Assembly: GCA_002049455.2 (NCBI GenBank)
Contig: KV918897.1
Location: 1 to 64,000, forward strand
Direction: 5' to 3'
From: Porphyra umbilicalis
Taxonomy: Eukaryota > Rhodophyta > Bangiophyceae > Bangiales > Bangiaceae
Length of the DNA: 64,000 nt
Shown: one piece after another, positions 1 through 10,789 of the stretch
Numbering within the stretch: position 1 is the stretch's first letter
How the letters are laid out: each line of letters opens with the position of its first letter
Made by a program: the position numbers and the translations under genes
The notes under the pieces: generated by a model
What the model was told of the DNA's origin: nothing
What the model saw: the letters and a program-made list of their open reading frames with translations, nothing else
The model's database searches: none

Positions 1-27
1 GGGGCGAAGGAGGGATTTTGGTGGCGT

Positions 28-68
<41 letters not shown>
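28..68. repeat. 41-bp poly-G run
   Basis: An uninterrupted run of 41 G. Similar long G or C runs recur at 14,525-14,552, near 16,260-16,285, 16,760, 16,910, 17,540 and 48,860. Such runs can form quadruplexes and are prone to length errors in sequencing, which matters for the gene models nearby. Confidence 0.95.
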
Positions 69-70
<2 letters not shown>

Positions 71-391
71 GCCGCCGTGACACACGGGGATGCAGGCGAC
101 GCGCCCTGCGGTCGGCGGCGGCTGGGCGACGGGCATGACCGCCCCGCGGGCGCGGCCGCGGCGTGGCCCCACGCGTCGGGGCGCCGCCGCGCCCGGTGAC
201 GCCGCATCGCGAGCCGTGAGGCGGGCCGACCGCCGCCGGCCCCGCCGCGTCGCCCGTGCTCGTCGACGCGCGGCGTGGCAGCGTCGGCGACGGGGCGCAC
301 CCGCACCGCCGCCGACGGCGTTGCACGACGGCCGCCGTGCCGGCGCGTGTGCTCCCGTTGCCGTTGGCGGCTGTAGGGGGCGGGGCGGACG

Positions 392-3300
392 ATGGCGCCG
401 CCACTGGCCGCCGCCGCCGCCCGCGCTCCGCTGCCGTCGGTCGGGCGCCGACGCGCGGCGTTGTCGTTGCGCCCGCCCCGTCGGCGGCGGCAGCTCGTGC
501 CGGTGGTGGGCGTTGCGGCGGCGACGGCGGCGGTGGTGGTGGTGGTGGTGGTGGCGGCCGCTTGGGGCACCGCCGCCCCCGCCGCCGCTGTCGGCGTGCG
601 CCACCGGCCGCACGGGCAGCTGCGGACGGTGCGGCAAGGGGGGGCCCCCGACGAGGGGGGGGGCGACGCGGCGGCCGAGGCGCCAGCGGCAGAGGTGGCG
701 GCGGTCTCCCCGCCCGCCACCACGGCGGCGGCGAGCGCGGCGCCCCACGACGCGGCGGCGGCACACGCGACGCCGGTTGACGCGGCGTCGCCGGGGGGCA
801 ACAAGACGCACTCGGCGCACGCGGTCATTGACGCGCTCGACTTGACGTACGTGGACCACGACGGCGACGGGGAGGCGGCGGTGACGCTCTCTGGCGTCGG
901 CTCCCACACCCACCACTTTGCCGACGACGGGTCGCCGGGCACCCTCACCCGCACCGAGTGGTTCAACAATGACACGGGGGCGCTGCTCGGGTCGGCCCTG
1001 CGCGTGACGGCCACGTTTCCGCTCGGCACCACGACCGTGCGGCTCGAGGTGGCCGACTCGGCGGGCGCCGTCGCGTCGGACTGGGCGGTCGTGGCCGTCG
1101 TGGACGCCATCCGCCCCGGCGCCTACTGCTACTACTTCCCGCCGGGCACGGCCTTCCCGCCGCCTGCCGACGGGGCGGGGGCACCCAAGGCCGTCTTTGC
1201 GGCGCCGTCGGGGATGCAATTCATCGGCACCCGCACCTTCCCCGAGGGACCCCACGGCGACGGCGACTGGGTGGCGCGGTGCGTGTGGCTCTACCACGCG
1301 GCGGCGGCGGGGGACTACACGTTTGGCGTCAACGTGACGGGCCGTGCGGCGCTGCGCGTCGACGCAAAGACGGTGTTTGACGACGGCGAGGAGGCCGGGA
1401 CGGTCACGCTCGCGGCGGGCCTCCACGAAGCGGTGCTGGCGTACGCCAAGGTCGGGCCCGACGCGCACCTGCGCGTCACCGTCAATGGCGACGACATGCC
1501 CGACGGCGCCTTTTCGCACGACCAAAACCGCGTCGTGCCGGTGATTACGGGTATCTCCCCCGCCGCGGGCGGCACGGTCGGCGGCACGGCCGTGCGGGTG
1601 ACGGGCGTCGGCTTTTTTACTTCGTCCGTGCGCGTGGTTTTCGGGGCGGCCCCCGCCGCCAGCGTCGACCGCGTCTCCGCGACGGAGCTGAGGGTGGTGG
1701 CGCCGCCTGCGTCGCCCGGACCCCATGCCGTGACGGTGGTGACTGGCGGGGGGGGGGCTGACGACGACGGCAGTGGCGACAATGTCGCGGGCGATGGCCG
1801 CGAGGCGGCACCTGCCGAGGGTGGTGTCTCCAACGCCGTGACCTTTACGGTGGCTGGCGACGCGGTCGCCCCCGAGTTTACGTCCTTCCTCGTCAAGGGC
1901 GCGACCGGGGACGAAAAGTTCGACCTCCCCAGCGGTATCGCCATTGCGTATGGCCCAGACGGGCGCTACTACGTATCCCTCTACGGCCCACATGTGCTCG
2001 CGCTGACCATCAGCGGCGACGGCCTCGACCACCGCGTGACGGACGTGTGCAAAAGTGAGTCGCTGGGGGTCAACGTGTCGGCGGCGAGCGTCTCCTTCAA
2101 CCCCGCCGACGGCGACAACCTCCAAGCCTACGTGTCGGTCGCGACGCTCTACTACCACGAGCGGTACGGCCTGCCTATGAGCGCCTGGGACAATGGGCGC
2201 ATCCTGCTGCTCGCGCCCGACGACGACCGTGGCGAGTGCCTCGGCATCAAGTCGACGGTCATTTCGGGGCTGCCAACGTCCAACCACGATCACTCTCCGG
2301 CCGGACTTGCGTGGGACCCTGACGGACGGCTGCTCATCCTCAGCCCTGGGCTGACCAACATGGGCACCGCAGCGGGCGGGGAGCGCCTCGGGGGCACGGA
2401 CGAGTCGCCCCTGTCGGCGGCCGTGCTGATTGCCGACGTCAACGCGCCGGGCTTTGACGGAGCCATCACGTACAACTCGACGGCCGAGGAGCGGTACGCC
2501 GTCCAGACGGGCGGGTTTGACGTGGCCATCTACGCGACGGGGCTGCGGTCGGCCTTTGGGTCGACGGTCCACACCAGCGGGGAGCTGTACGTGACCGACA
2601 ATGGGCCGAATGAACTTTTTGGAGATGAAGTGTTTGACGGTTGTGACAGCTCGCGTGCCTCGACGGGGCACGGTGACAAGGTCGTGCGCCTCGTCCGGGG
2701 CGCCCACTATGGCCACCCAAACCCCAACCGGGGGCGCGACGACCCGGCGCAGTGCACGTACAAGTGGCCCAACGAGGCAGAGACAGCCGACTATAAGCCA
2801 CCGCTCGTCGCGTTTGCCGACGGCAGCCACGACGGCATCGTCGAGGTGCTCTCCAACGTCTTCCCAGCTATGAAACACGACGTGCTCGTGTCAAAGTTCT
2901 CGACGGGCAATCGCGCCAACGACGGCCTCCTCAAGCTCATCCACCTCTCGGACGCGGGGGCCGACGACCCCCCGACCGTCACGGACGTGCACCCCGCGTC
3001 GGGGCTGGACATTGAGTCGACGCCGTCGGGCGCCTACTACCTGCCCCGCACCCAAAAGGGGGAGCTCCTCGCCATCGTCCCCGTGTACGACCCCCCCCCG
3101 GCAGACGGCCCGCCGCTGCCGCTAGGCGTCAAGCCCCACCGGGGCCCCGCCGCCGGCGGGCACACCGTGACCGTTGGGGGGCACAACTTTGGGGCGGCGC
3201 CGACGGCGACGCTCGGCGACCGCCCGTGCACGGACGTGCGGGACGTGGCGCCCGACGGCACCCGCTTCCGCTGCACCGTCCCGCCCGCGGCCGTGGCGGG

Positions 3301-3466
3301 CGCGCTCGTGCGCCTCGCCGTGACGGCGGGGGAGACGGGGGTGACGAGCGACGTGACGCCGGGGCGTGGGGATTACTGGTACATGAATGACGTGGCGGTG
3401 GCGGGGGTGGACCGGGCGTCGTGCGTGGTGGGGGGGGGGAGGGGCACCTGCAAGGTGCGGCAGTAG
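392..3466 (+). CDS. PA14-like / TIG / glucose-sorbosone-dehydrogenase-like / TIG protein
   Basis: A 1,024-residue frame starting at an ATG. Residues about 36-58 are a Val/Ala-rich hydrophobic stretch behind an Arg-rich N-terminus, which fits a signal anchor, so the rest probably faces the secretory lumen or cell exterior. A PA14-like beta segment (about 240-380) is followed by an IPT/TIG immunoglobulin-like domain (about 384-490, with ITGISPAAGGTVGGTAVRVTG), a beta-propeller resembling soluble glucose/sorbosone dehydrogenases (about 495-900; NHDHSPAGLAWDPDGRLL, YVTDNGPNE, GAHYGHPNPNRG) and a second TIG domain (about 909-1000). Family knowledge: this propeller family contains PQQ-dependent sugar oxidoreductases but also many non-enzymatic members, so substrate and activity are not assigned. 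Stop is TAG. High GC3 supports coding. Domain family confidence is good; function is inference. Confidence 0.85.
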   Translation: MAPPLAAAAARAPLPSVGRRRAALSLRPPRRRRQLVPVVGVAAATAAVVVVVVVAAAWGTAAPAAAVGVRHRPHGQLRTVRQGGAPDEGGGDAAAEAPAAEVAAVSPPATTAAASAAPHDAAAAHATPVDAASPGGNKTHSAHAVIDALDLTYVDHDGDGEAAVTLSGVGSHTHHFADDGSPGTLTRTEWFNNDTGALLGSALRVTATFPLGTTTVRLEVADSAGAVASDWAVVAVVDAIRPGAYCYYFPPGTAFPPPADGAGAPKAVFAAPSGMQFIGTRTFPEGPHGDGDWVARCVWLYHAAAAGDYTFGVNVTGRAALRVDAKTVFDDGEEAGTVTLAAGLHEAVLAYAKVGPDAHLRVTVNGDDMPDGAFSHDQNRVVPVITGISPAAGGTVGGTAVRVTGVGFFTSSVRVVFGAAPAASVDRVSATELRVVAPPASPGPHAVTVVTGGGGADDDGSGDNVAGDGREAAPAEGGVSNAVTFTVAGDAVAPEFTSFLVKGATGDEKFDLPSGIAIAYGPDGRYYVSLYGPHVLALTISGDGLDHRVTDVCKSESLGVNVSAASVSFNPADGDNLQAYVSVATLYYHERYGLPMSAWDNGRILLLAPDDDRGECLGIKSTVISGLPTSNHDHSPAGLAWDPDGRLLILSPGLTNMGTAAGGERLGGTDESPLSAAVLIADVNAPGFDGAITYNSTAEERYAVQTGGFDVAIYATGLRSAFGSTVHTSGELYVTDNGPNELFGDEVFDGCDSSRASTGHGDKVVRLVRGAHYGHPNPNRGRDDPAQCTYKWPNEAETADYKPPLVAFADGSHDGIVEVLSNVFPAMKHDVLVSKFSTGNRANDGLLKLIHLSDAGADDPPTVTDVHPASGLDIESTPSGAYYLPRTQKGELLAIVPVYDPPPADGPPLPLGVKPHRGPAAGGHTVTVGGHNFGAAPTATLGDRPCTDVRDVAPDGTRFRCTVPPAAVAGALVRLAVTAGETGVTSDVTPGRGDYWYMNDVAVAGVDRASCVVGGGRGTCKVRQ

Positions 3467-5044
3467 GGGCGTTGTGGATGCACTGGCGCGGGGGGGGTGG
3501 GGCGTCGGTCTGGAGTATGGTTGGCCCAGCGACGGCGGGGCACTGGGGGGAACCATCGGCGTCGTGGCAGCCGCGGTGGGCACAAGGAAAAGGCTTGTGT
3601 TTTGGCCGCCTGGCCGTCGTCTGGGAGTCCCTCCTCGCCTTGTGCTGGCCACCGCGTGGGCGGCGGGGCATGGGCGGGTAGGCAGGTTGTGGGGCATGCC
3701 TTGATCAGTCGGCTGATTGCGCGCAGTCGGCAGACGGTGGCCGCCCGTCTGGCCGGGTCGGCACTTCCGCCGCGGGCTGCACGTGGGGGTCCCACAACAA
3801 ACAAATTGGCCTTCCAGGCGGCCCCTCCGCAGCCGACTATGTAAATGCAGTGCATTGCACGATGCGCGCGGGTACACAGCGGCAGTGTTCAACAATCAAA
3901 AGAAGAGCAGACACAGCTTCAAAACAAAAAAAACAGAGGCGGTTTCCTCCACATCGGACGCTGAGCGAGACCGGTTGGACGCGCCCCCGTACCAAACTCG
4001 TCCGTTGACCGCCGCAGCCGCCGCCGCCAGCGCCACCGTCGCCTTGTCACAAAGCACGCAGCGGCCCGGCGCACCCGCGCCCCCGGGTACAGTACGCGGG
4101 GTACAACAGTGGCGGCGGCGGGGTACCGGGGGTGCGTCGAATGATGTGTCATTTGGATTTTCAAAAATACGAACAGCTATGATTGTGACCCGCCCATACC
4201 TCAAGCGGCACATGGAAAAAACAAACAGCACCTCTTCTATATGTTTCTCCCATGATAGTGACACAATGACGCACACCCCGCTCGTATGAATTTCTTCTTT
4301 TTTTCGATGCATTATCTTGTGCACATCATCACCCCCCCACGTCTCCGCCCATCTCTCCCCTGCCTGCCTCTCCCTTTCCCGCACAAAGCGCCCCTCTCCC
4401 CGCTCTCCCCCCCTATGTCGCCATGGCAATCAAGCGAAGCGCCCCTCCCTCCCTGCGTCGGCGTCGCCACGGCGTCCGCCGCCCGGCGCTCCGGTGGCTC
4501 CCGGCGGCGGCTTTTCCCGCACCGCGCCGCTGCGGCGGACGGGGCAGCACGCTTCCCCCTTCCCCCCACTCCCTGTGACCATAGACAAGGCTTCCTGGCG
4601 GGTTGGGAGGGGAGCGGCACCTTTCCAACGCTCGGTCGTCACGGCGGTCATGTACGCGAAAGAGGTCGAGAATAAACAAAGATGCACTCATAACAAAGCA
4701 GTGTGCTCCGCGAACGCAGGGCGAGCCAAAAACGAGTGCAAGCACCGCAGTTGACGGTGCCCGTGAGGATTCTCCGTCCCTCGATGAATCAGGGACGACC
4801 GAACAATCAAACACGACCCCACAGAAACCGCAATACGAACAGGAGCAGGTAAACCCTCCGCCGGCACCTCCACCAAAAAGCCCAGAGACCGTTCCGTCGG
4901 TTCGTCGGACCATCGATCGGAGGTCGGGGGCCACCCGCCATCCAATCGATCGTCAGTTGTTGTGTTATCGTCACAAATTGGTGTTACTAGAGCAGCATAA
5001 CGTGCGTCACTCCCATTGGTCGTGCTCGGAAGACGTGGAGTGCG
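3467..5044. other. intergenic, no supported gene
   Basis: A GC-rich leader gives way to lower-GC sequence after about 3,840. No frame with coding-like codon use or a recognisable product was seen on either strand. Confidence 0.6.
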
Positions 5045-5049
5045 AAAAA
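5045..5049 (-). terminator. Pol III T5 terminator of tRNA-Asp
   Basis: Five T on the minus strand, 9 nt past the discriminator base of the tRNA-Asp gene; this is the usual RNA polymerase III stop signal. Confidence 0.8.
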
Positions 5050-5058
5050 TGATTGTGA

Positions 5059-5141
5059 CTCTCCCACCGGGACGTTCTTTTCCATTGAACCCGGGTCTCC
5101 CGCGTGACAGGCGGGCATACTGACCACTATACTATGGAAGA
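5059..5141 (-). tRNA. tRNA-Asp(GUC) with an 11-nt insertion in the T-loop
   Basis: Reading on the minus strand: acceptor TCTTCCA (5141-5135) pairs over all seven positions (one G-U) with TGGGAGA (5066-5060), discriminator G at 5059. D-arm GTATAGTGGTCAGTAT, anticodon stem CCCGC/GCGGG with loop CTGTCAC (anticodon GTC), variable AGAC, and T-stem CCGGG/CCCGG. The T-loop reads TTCAAT, then GGAAAAGAACG (5083-5073), then T. Removing these 11 nt gives a normal 72-nt tRNA-Asp with loop TTCAATT. Everything else is canonical and a T5 terminator follows, so the gene looks functional and the insert behaves like a small non-canonical intron. Ectopic tRNA introns are documented in the red alga Cyanidioschyzon merolae; the link here is inference. 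The alternative is a pseudogene with a T-loop insertion. Confidence 0.85.
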
Positions 5142-5588
5142 TTCATCTGATGTAGATCGAGAGAGAATAAAAGAATAACTACCACGTTAGGCTCAGCTAT
5201 AACAGGGATACCCTTTTCTGCATCGCTCCCGTGAACCTGAAGGGCGCGTGGGAGCGCGATCATCCACTTCCAACGTGCGCATCCTGAAAAGGGGACACCC
5301 CCGTTGGAGAGCCAATTCTGCCAATGTGTTTGGCAGACACCAACATGCCGCTCGCGTGAAAGATGGCCGGCACTGGGGCTATTTTGGTGGGTACGGCGCC
5401 TGTTGGCGCGCGGCGGGGGGTGGTCGCGGCGCCGTGTCGGGGCGAGGCGAGAGGACAATCAACGCTCCATTGCCCGTGGAGAGCGCAAGTGGGGGGGCCC
5501 GCGGAAGCAAAGAACACACAAAGAGGGCGGTAAATAGCGGCCGCCCTCTGGTCGCCTCTATACTACTACCTCTACAGCCCTCCCTCGT

Positions 5589-6906
5589 CTAGGCCGCACC
5601 CTCGGCAGCGTCAGCATCTTCCGCGCCGCCGCTGCTCGAATTGAGGCTGATGTAGCCGGCGTCCAGCGGGGCGCTAGGTGGCGGCGGCTTTTGGTAGCCA
5701 TCATCCCCCGGTTCGACGATGCAAACCTCATCGTCGTCTGACTCGCCGTCGCCGTCGGCCGCCGCTGCCGTCGACACCGCCGCCGACACATCGCCCCTCC
5801 ACCGCCTTGGCGCGGCCATCAACAGCGGCCGCCCCGCCTCGTCCGTGAAGCCGTTCGCTAGGAAGAAAATGCGGTCACGATAATACACCGTCCAGCTTAG
5901 ACCCGGCACGTCCCGGTACCTCCGGCGGACGACCGACTCGGTGCCGGCGGCCACGTCGGCCGCCTCCCGCGCCCGCTTTTGGCGTGGCGTCTCGCTGCGG
6001 GGGTCGCGCCACTCGTCGCTGCCGTCGCTCGACGACGTGTCGTCGGTGGAGCTGCTCGTGCCACTCCAGAGACTCCCACGCAGCGAGACGTCCGAGGCGC
6101 CGCCGCCATCGCCGCCGCCACGCCAGTCGTCGGTGGCACCAGCAGCGTCGGAGCCGCGGCGGGCGCCCGCGTCGCCCCCGCCGCGGCCCGTCGCCTCCGC
6201 CTGCGGTTCGTCGGCGGGCGCGACGGGCGGATCGGCGGCGTCATGGCCACGTGGCACCGGCGCCGCGGGCGGCGCGGGGGGCGGCGCCCCCCCGGCGCGC
6301 GCGGGCGGGTGGCGACGGCGGCCGCCGCATCGGCGCCGGCCGCGGGCGCGCCGGTCGACGCGGGCGCGCCGGCCGGCACCGTGGCGCCGCCGCGCCCCCC
6401 CCTCCCCGCAGAGGCGGCGGCCGCCGCAGCCAACGTGGGCGCGTCGGCCGCCCGCCCCACCCGCGGCGGGCGGACGCGGCGGCCGCGGGCGTCGAGGCGC
6501 GTGCCGGCCGTCACGCACAGCCGCACGTCCTTTGCGGCGAGCGCCTCGGGGAGCGTCACGCGGGGGGCGCCGGGGGCGGGCGGCGCCGCCGCGCTCGGGG
6601 GGGGGGGGGGAGGACCGCCACCGGGGGGGGGACCGCCACCGGGGTGACGATGGGGGGGGCCGCCGCCGCAGCCGCCGCCAGCATCGTTGCCGCCGCGGGA
6701 GTGACCGACCGTGTGGCGGTTGTGCGCAATGGCAGGCTCAGAGGGAGTGCGGCCGTCTCGGCTTTGGCCGTGGCGGTGTCCGACTTGACTTCGCCACCGG
6801 CCGCCATGCCCGCACCACCCTCTGTCTTGGTCGCGCCACCCTCTGTCTTGGTCGCGCCACCCTCTGTCATGGTTGCGTTACCCTCCGTCTTGACCGTGGC
6901 TCTCAT
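5589..6906 (-). CDS. unrecognised acidic, Ser-rich protein (frame broken at G-runs)
   Basis: The product is not recognised. An ATG at 6906 opens a frame with three TKTEGGA-type repeats and an Ala/Pro-rich stretch that runs out near a G-run at 6597-6610. A second frame then reads a sensible segment (LPEALAAKDVRLCVTAGTRL), and a third frame carries the C-terminus (about 6,100-5,589) with SSSTDDTSSSDGSDEW, an aromatic segment (LSWTVYYRDRIFFLANGF) and an acidic tail, ending in TAG at 5589-5591. I read these as one gene whose frames are displaced by homopolymer length errors, or as exons of one gene. The KTEG repeats resemble psi-K-x-E SUMO sites, which hints at a nuclear protein but proves nothing. 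Confidence 0.5.
6812..6895. repeat. four 21-bp tandem repeats (coding)
   Basis: Four units of 21 bp, the first two differing at one base (gcaccaccc/gcgccaccc) and the other two diverging further. On the minus strand they encode the heptad T-K-T-E-G-G-A and variants at the N-terminus of the preceding gene. The period is a multiple of three, so copy number changes would keep the frame. Confidence 0.8.
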
Positions 6907-6945
6907 CGTCCTCGCTATCGTCGCCTTCCGCGTCTGCGGTGGCCA

Positions 6946-7010
6946 GGTTTGTCAGCGTTTGGTTTGGTTTGCCAAACATGAACGGAATTCAACCTGATTC
7001 ACTTGAACGC
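6946..7010. repeat. dispersed ~60-bp repeat, copy 1
   Basis: Shares the pattern TTTGGTTTGGTTTG ... CAACCTGATTCA with 9191-9236 and, more diverged, with 23,545-23,611, all in the same orientation. It ends in a small hairpin (GAACGC-tgga-GCGTTC). Confidence 0.55.
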
Positions 7011-7642
7011 TGGAGCGTTCAGGTTGAACGCAACATGTCAAAGGGCGTACTTGTTCCGCGTAATACTTAGTGTGCCACGTTTAATGTAGTTGAGATTGTG
7101 CTTAGGGATGTCGGGTTGTCTGACTCGAGCTCCATCGAGCTTGAGTCGCCAAGCCGATGTAGCGTGTGCATAGCAGGCCTGCTGCAGTCCCGGCGACAGA
7201 GCCCTGCTTGTCTGCCCCACCACCGCGACACAATCCAAACGACTGGTACGAGTCGACACAGGGGCGACGACGTTGACAACCACCTGGGCCAACGCGCAGT
7301 AACGGAGACGGGGGGACCAAACAGAAAGGACCAAACACCGATACGTGTAGACGGGGCGTTGAGGGCGAGTGGATGCCCCGTTTTCCGAGGAGCAGCTTGC
7401 TGCACTCCACGCAATCCTGGGTACGACCACGACCCATCCATCCTCCAGCCAAGAAGGCTATGATTCACGCACACGTTGACAGCAGATGAATCGATCTACG
7501 TACTCCGCGCTTAGGGTGCTACACAGCCGATTTGCAACAGTTGACATGAAGGAGGGTCTGGGAGCAGAACCCTCAGCGCGACTGACCTGCAGGGGATATG
7601 TCAACGAGGCAGTCAGAGCGGCCGCACAGCGCCGAACCACCT

Positions 7643-7685
7643 GCGCAGTGGGGCTCGTTGCAGGATCCACGACGAGGCCCTTTTT
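7643..7685 (+). repeat. 43-bp inverted repeat, left arm
   Basis: Begins GCGCAGTGGGGCTCGTTGCA and ends GAGGCCCTTTTT. Its exact reverse complement lies at 9075-9117. Arms this long, perfect and 1.4 kb apart suggest terminal inverted repeats of a non-autonomous DNA transposon; no clear target duplication was found outside the arms. Confidence 0.75.
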
Positions 7686-9074
7686 TCTCGATTCGGCGAC
7701 GAGAAACCTGTCAAGCTGGCGAAAAACCCCCCTTGAATGCCCTTGTGAGAGCTTTTCTCGTCGAATTCCATATTCTGCTTGTCTGTGGCTACGTATTTGC
7801 ATTTTTCACACTGTTCTTGGGTGCTCCAGGACCGTCACGGAGAGCGCCTTCAAGTGATGTAGAACAGCATGGTGTGAGATGGAGCATGAGGAAGGTAACA
7901 AGGGACAACGAGGCCTCATCGAGCCAGCGAGAACGGTCGCAACGATGTTTGAACATGAAGCTCGTTGAGCTCTTAATCCCCGCTGGTAGCAAGCGCTCAT
8001 ATTAAGTCGCTCACAGGGTGCGGAGATACTGCAAAGACGACTGTCCGTGCGAGTTGCGCGCGGATTCAAGCGAGAAATACGGAATTGATACGCCCATCGT
8101 GGATGCCAGCTGTTATGGATCTGAAGAGTAATAGAATGGAAACACAACTGAACTAGGAAATTAATCAGTCCGATCCACCGAGATGAAGCGGGATGCATCC
8201 GAGGCCGAACGACGCCAGTCGCCGACGTCCAAGAACGGGGCTGAGAGCGCGTTCTGATCCGCTCGTGACCCCGGCTGAATCCGCGAATTCCACGCGTTCC
8301 CACCGCCTTCGTTGGGCGAGTCAAGTCTATGTGGAGCGCAATGCCTCCATGCGGCTGCCGCTGCTCGTTCTGTAGGGGTTCCTTCCGCAGCCATTGGCAG
8401 GTCTTGCCGGCTGACGCGGGTGCCACAGTCTTAGGAGAACGGGGAGATGCTGGACCCCGGGGGCACGAGGTCGCGACCAGCACCGGGGCTGTCCGCGGTG
8501 CCGGGGTCTGCCCGGTTGGTAGTCGAACGGGGGGCAGAGGCGATAGTTGCCGCTTTGACACGCGTGCGGATGAGTGGGTTCGTCCATGGCACGCCGCACG
8601 GCCGCCCACGAGGGCAGGGTCCCCGTGTTGGCGTCGTCACCTTATTCGGCGTAGGCGGGGGGGGAGGGAGTGTTGTAAAAAGCCCTCGGTGATACTTCTG
8701 AGGCAATGCAACATGTACCTTTTGTTAGCCGCGATGGTTGTTTGTGGCACCCAACCACAGCGCTGCGGATTGGCGGGAAAACAAGGAGGAAGCCATGTGT
8801 GGCCGAATCATGCGCTGTTGTGTGAGTCATCGGGCTGCACTTGTGTCTGTTTTGCTCCTACTTGTGGGGCTCTTGTAGAACTTTTTGCAACTTGCACGTA
8901 GCTCTCTATTATCTACTTGCCAGGACTTCGGGGCACTTAAAATGACCTCTATTAGAGCCCAACAGCTATTATAGTCGAAGTCGAGAATCTCGATCAGGCA
9001 TATCATGACCGAGTGACGAGGTTTTGACGAGAAAAGTACCCTCGTCAACGAGCAAAAACGAGCGATCGGGGGGG

Positions 9075-9117
9075 AAAAAGGGCCTCGTCGTGGATCCTGC
9101 AACGAGCCCCACTGCGC
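9075..9117 (-). repeat. 43-bp inverted repeat, right arm
   Basis: Perfect reverse complement of 7643-7685 over all 43 positions. The sequence between the arms has no transposase-like frame. Confidence 0.75.
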
Positions 9118-9190
9118 TGGCTGATCAATTTGAAGTGGTCAACGAAAGCTCCAGTCTACCCGGGCAATTAATCAGAAATTCAACTAAGTC

Positions 9191-9236
9191 GTTTGTTGTT
9201 TGGTTTGGTTTGTTTCTTGAAATCAACCTGATTCAT
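9191..9236. repeat. dispersed ~60-bp repeat, copy 2
   Basis: Contains TTTGGTTTGGTTTG and CAACCTGATTCAT as in copy 1 at 6946-7010, same orientation. Confidence 0.5.
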
Positions 9237-9252
9237 CGAACCATCTGTAGAT

Positions 9253-9459
9253 TCAACATGAACTTACAACCCTGGCGGTGGCGGTCGTGAACTTGACGAC
9301 GCTCAACGCAAAGGGGCTCTTGGACGGCATGCAAAAGGCGCGGCCGTTGAGCTTGGCGTCGTCCGACTCGGTGAAGCGGGCGACGTTGACCGTTTTGCGC
9401 TTGGCCCGCAGGTTGGCGTAGGCCACCGCGGGTTCCACGGGCGGCGACTGGGTGTCCAT
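9253..9459 (-). CDS. short unrecognised frame, possible first exon or gene fragment
   Basis: An ATG in good context (CGGCAATGG) at 9459 opens a 68-residue frame with coding-like composition (NLRAKRKTVNVARFTESDD, NGRAFCMPSKSPF). Coding character stops at about 9,268, where GTAAGT offers a strong splice donor; just beyond lies the dispersed repeat. It may be a first exon whose partners were lost or moved when repeats inserted at 6.9-9.2 kb. No function can be named. Confidence 0.4.
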   Translation of the reverse strand: MDTQSPPVEPAVAYANLRAKRKTVNVARFTESDDAKLNGRAFCMPSKSPFALSVVKFTTATARVVSSC

Positions 9460-10789
9460 TGCCGCCGAGCGTGGGGGACGGGGTTGAAAGGGGGTGCGCG
9501 TGCGCTGCGTGTGCCCGCGCGTTGGGTGGTGTTGGGTGGGCGGGGGCGTGGAGCTGCGCAAGGGCAAGGGGGCGAGCAGGTCCTTGACACGCGGGCGTCG
9601 TCTTTATGGCTGCGCGGCGGCAGCTGCCAGTGGGCCTTTCGACCGCGCAGGGCGACCGCCCGTGTCCACACACCTCACCCCCCCAGGGCGCGCCCGCCGA
9701 CCCCCCCACGCCCACTAAAGCAAACGGTCGCACTACCACCCCGTGGGCCACAACACACAGGGGGCACCACGGCGACCCGTTGGTGGAGCCCCCCGGCCGC
9801 GCCTCAGAAAAACGCGTCGACGCCGCGACCGGCGCCCGACCGGCGCGGATGGGCGCAACGCATCGGCATCCGAGGCGGGATCCGGGCGCTCCCCGTCCGG
9901 CGACGAGTTTCCGCCACCCCCACCGCCGCGCCACCGCCGCGCGTCGGCGGCCGACGTGTGGCCGCCGCCGCTGCACGTGCGCTTGCACGCGGCGGGCGCC
10001 AATGCATCGTGTGCCGTGCTCGCGGGCGGGCGCCGCCTCCCGTTCCTGCCCCCGGTGGATCGGACAAATTTGCCACTGACACTTTGGGAGCGGGCCAACT
10101 CCTGTGCAAACGGAACGACCGCCGACCACCCGCCGACGGCAGCGCCGCGACGGCGGCCGCCGTGGCGCGTGGCCGCCGCCGCGGCTGTCGTGCGGGGAGG
10201 GGGAGGGGCACGCGGGTCGGCCGCCCACGCCCGCCGTCGACGCGCTCGCCACTGCCGCCCGCGTCGGCGCACCGACGGGCGAGCGGCGGTCGCGACGGCC
10301 GCCCCGCGGGGCCGAGGCGCGCGGCGCCACGGCCGCGCCGGCGGGGAAAGTGCCCCGCCGCCCGACGCGGGGGGCGGGCTGCTGCGCCGCCGCTGGGTTG
10401 TGCCGCCCGCCCGGCGGGCGGTGGCGCGCGGCGGCGGCGGCGGGTGCGCATCGACGGCGGCGACGGGGTGGGTGCGCCGGCCCTTTGGGTGCGGCGCCGC
10501 GGCGGCGCTCGGCGCGGGCCAGCGGCCGGCTGGCCGCGGCACTCTGCACGCCCGCCTCGCCAGTCGGTGCCACCCGCTGTCCTCGACACGAGCGCAGGCG
10601 CCCACGCGCACGCGCGCAGCCCGACAGTCGCGACCGATGCACGGGTGTGCGCAACGCCCGACCGACGCTGGTCCTTGGATGCGACCATTTTGACTTGCCT
10701 CTGCTAAGCCCGCCACTGTTGTTGCACTCCTCTTTCTACAGCCCCCCTCCCTCCTCCCCCCACCCCCCCCGTGCCAACCCGCCCGCCGC
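9460..10789. other. GC-rich intergenic stretch
   Basis: Frames are open on both strands because of extreme GC and simple (GCC)-like content, but none has a recognisable domain. The 5' end may hold the promoter of the short minus-strand frame at 9,253-9,459 and the right end the 3' flank of the HAT-repeat gene. Confidence 0.5.

Larger units (their letters stand above)
6911..9252. other. non-coding stretch with inverted and dispersed repeats
   Basis: No credible gene. GC is lower than in the flanking genes and codon-like periodicity is absent. It is bounded by two copies of the dispersed 60-bp repeat and contains the two arms of a 43-bp perfect inverted repeat, so it is probably a stack of old mobile-element insertions. 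Confidence 0.55.

Noticed and set aside
7806-8901. Medium-length frames on both strands between the 43-bp inverted repeats
   Set aside because: Composition is not coding-like and no transposase motif is present.
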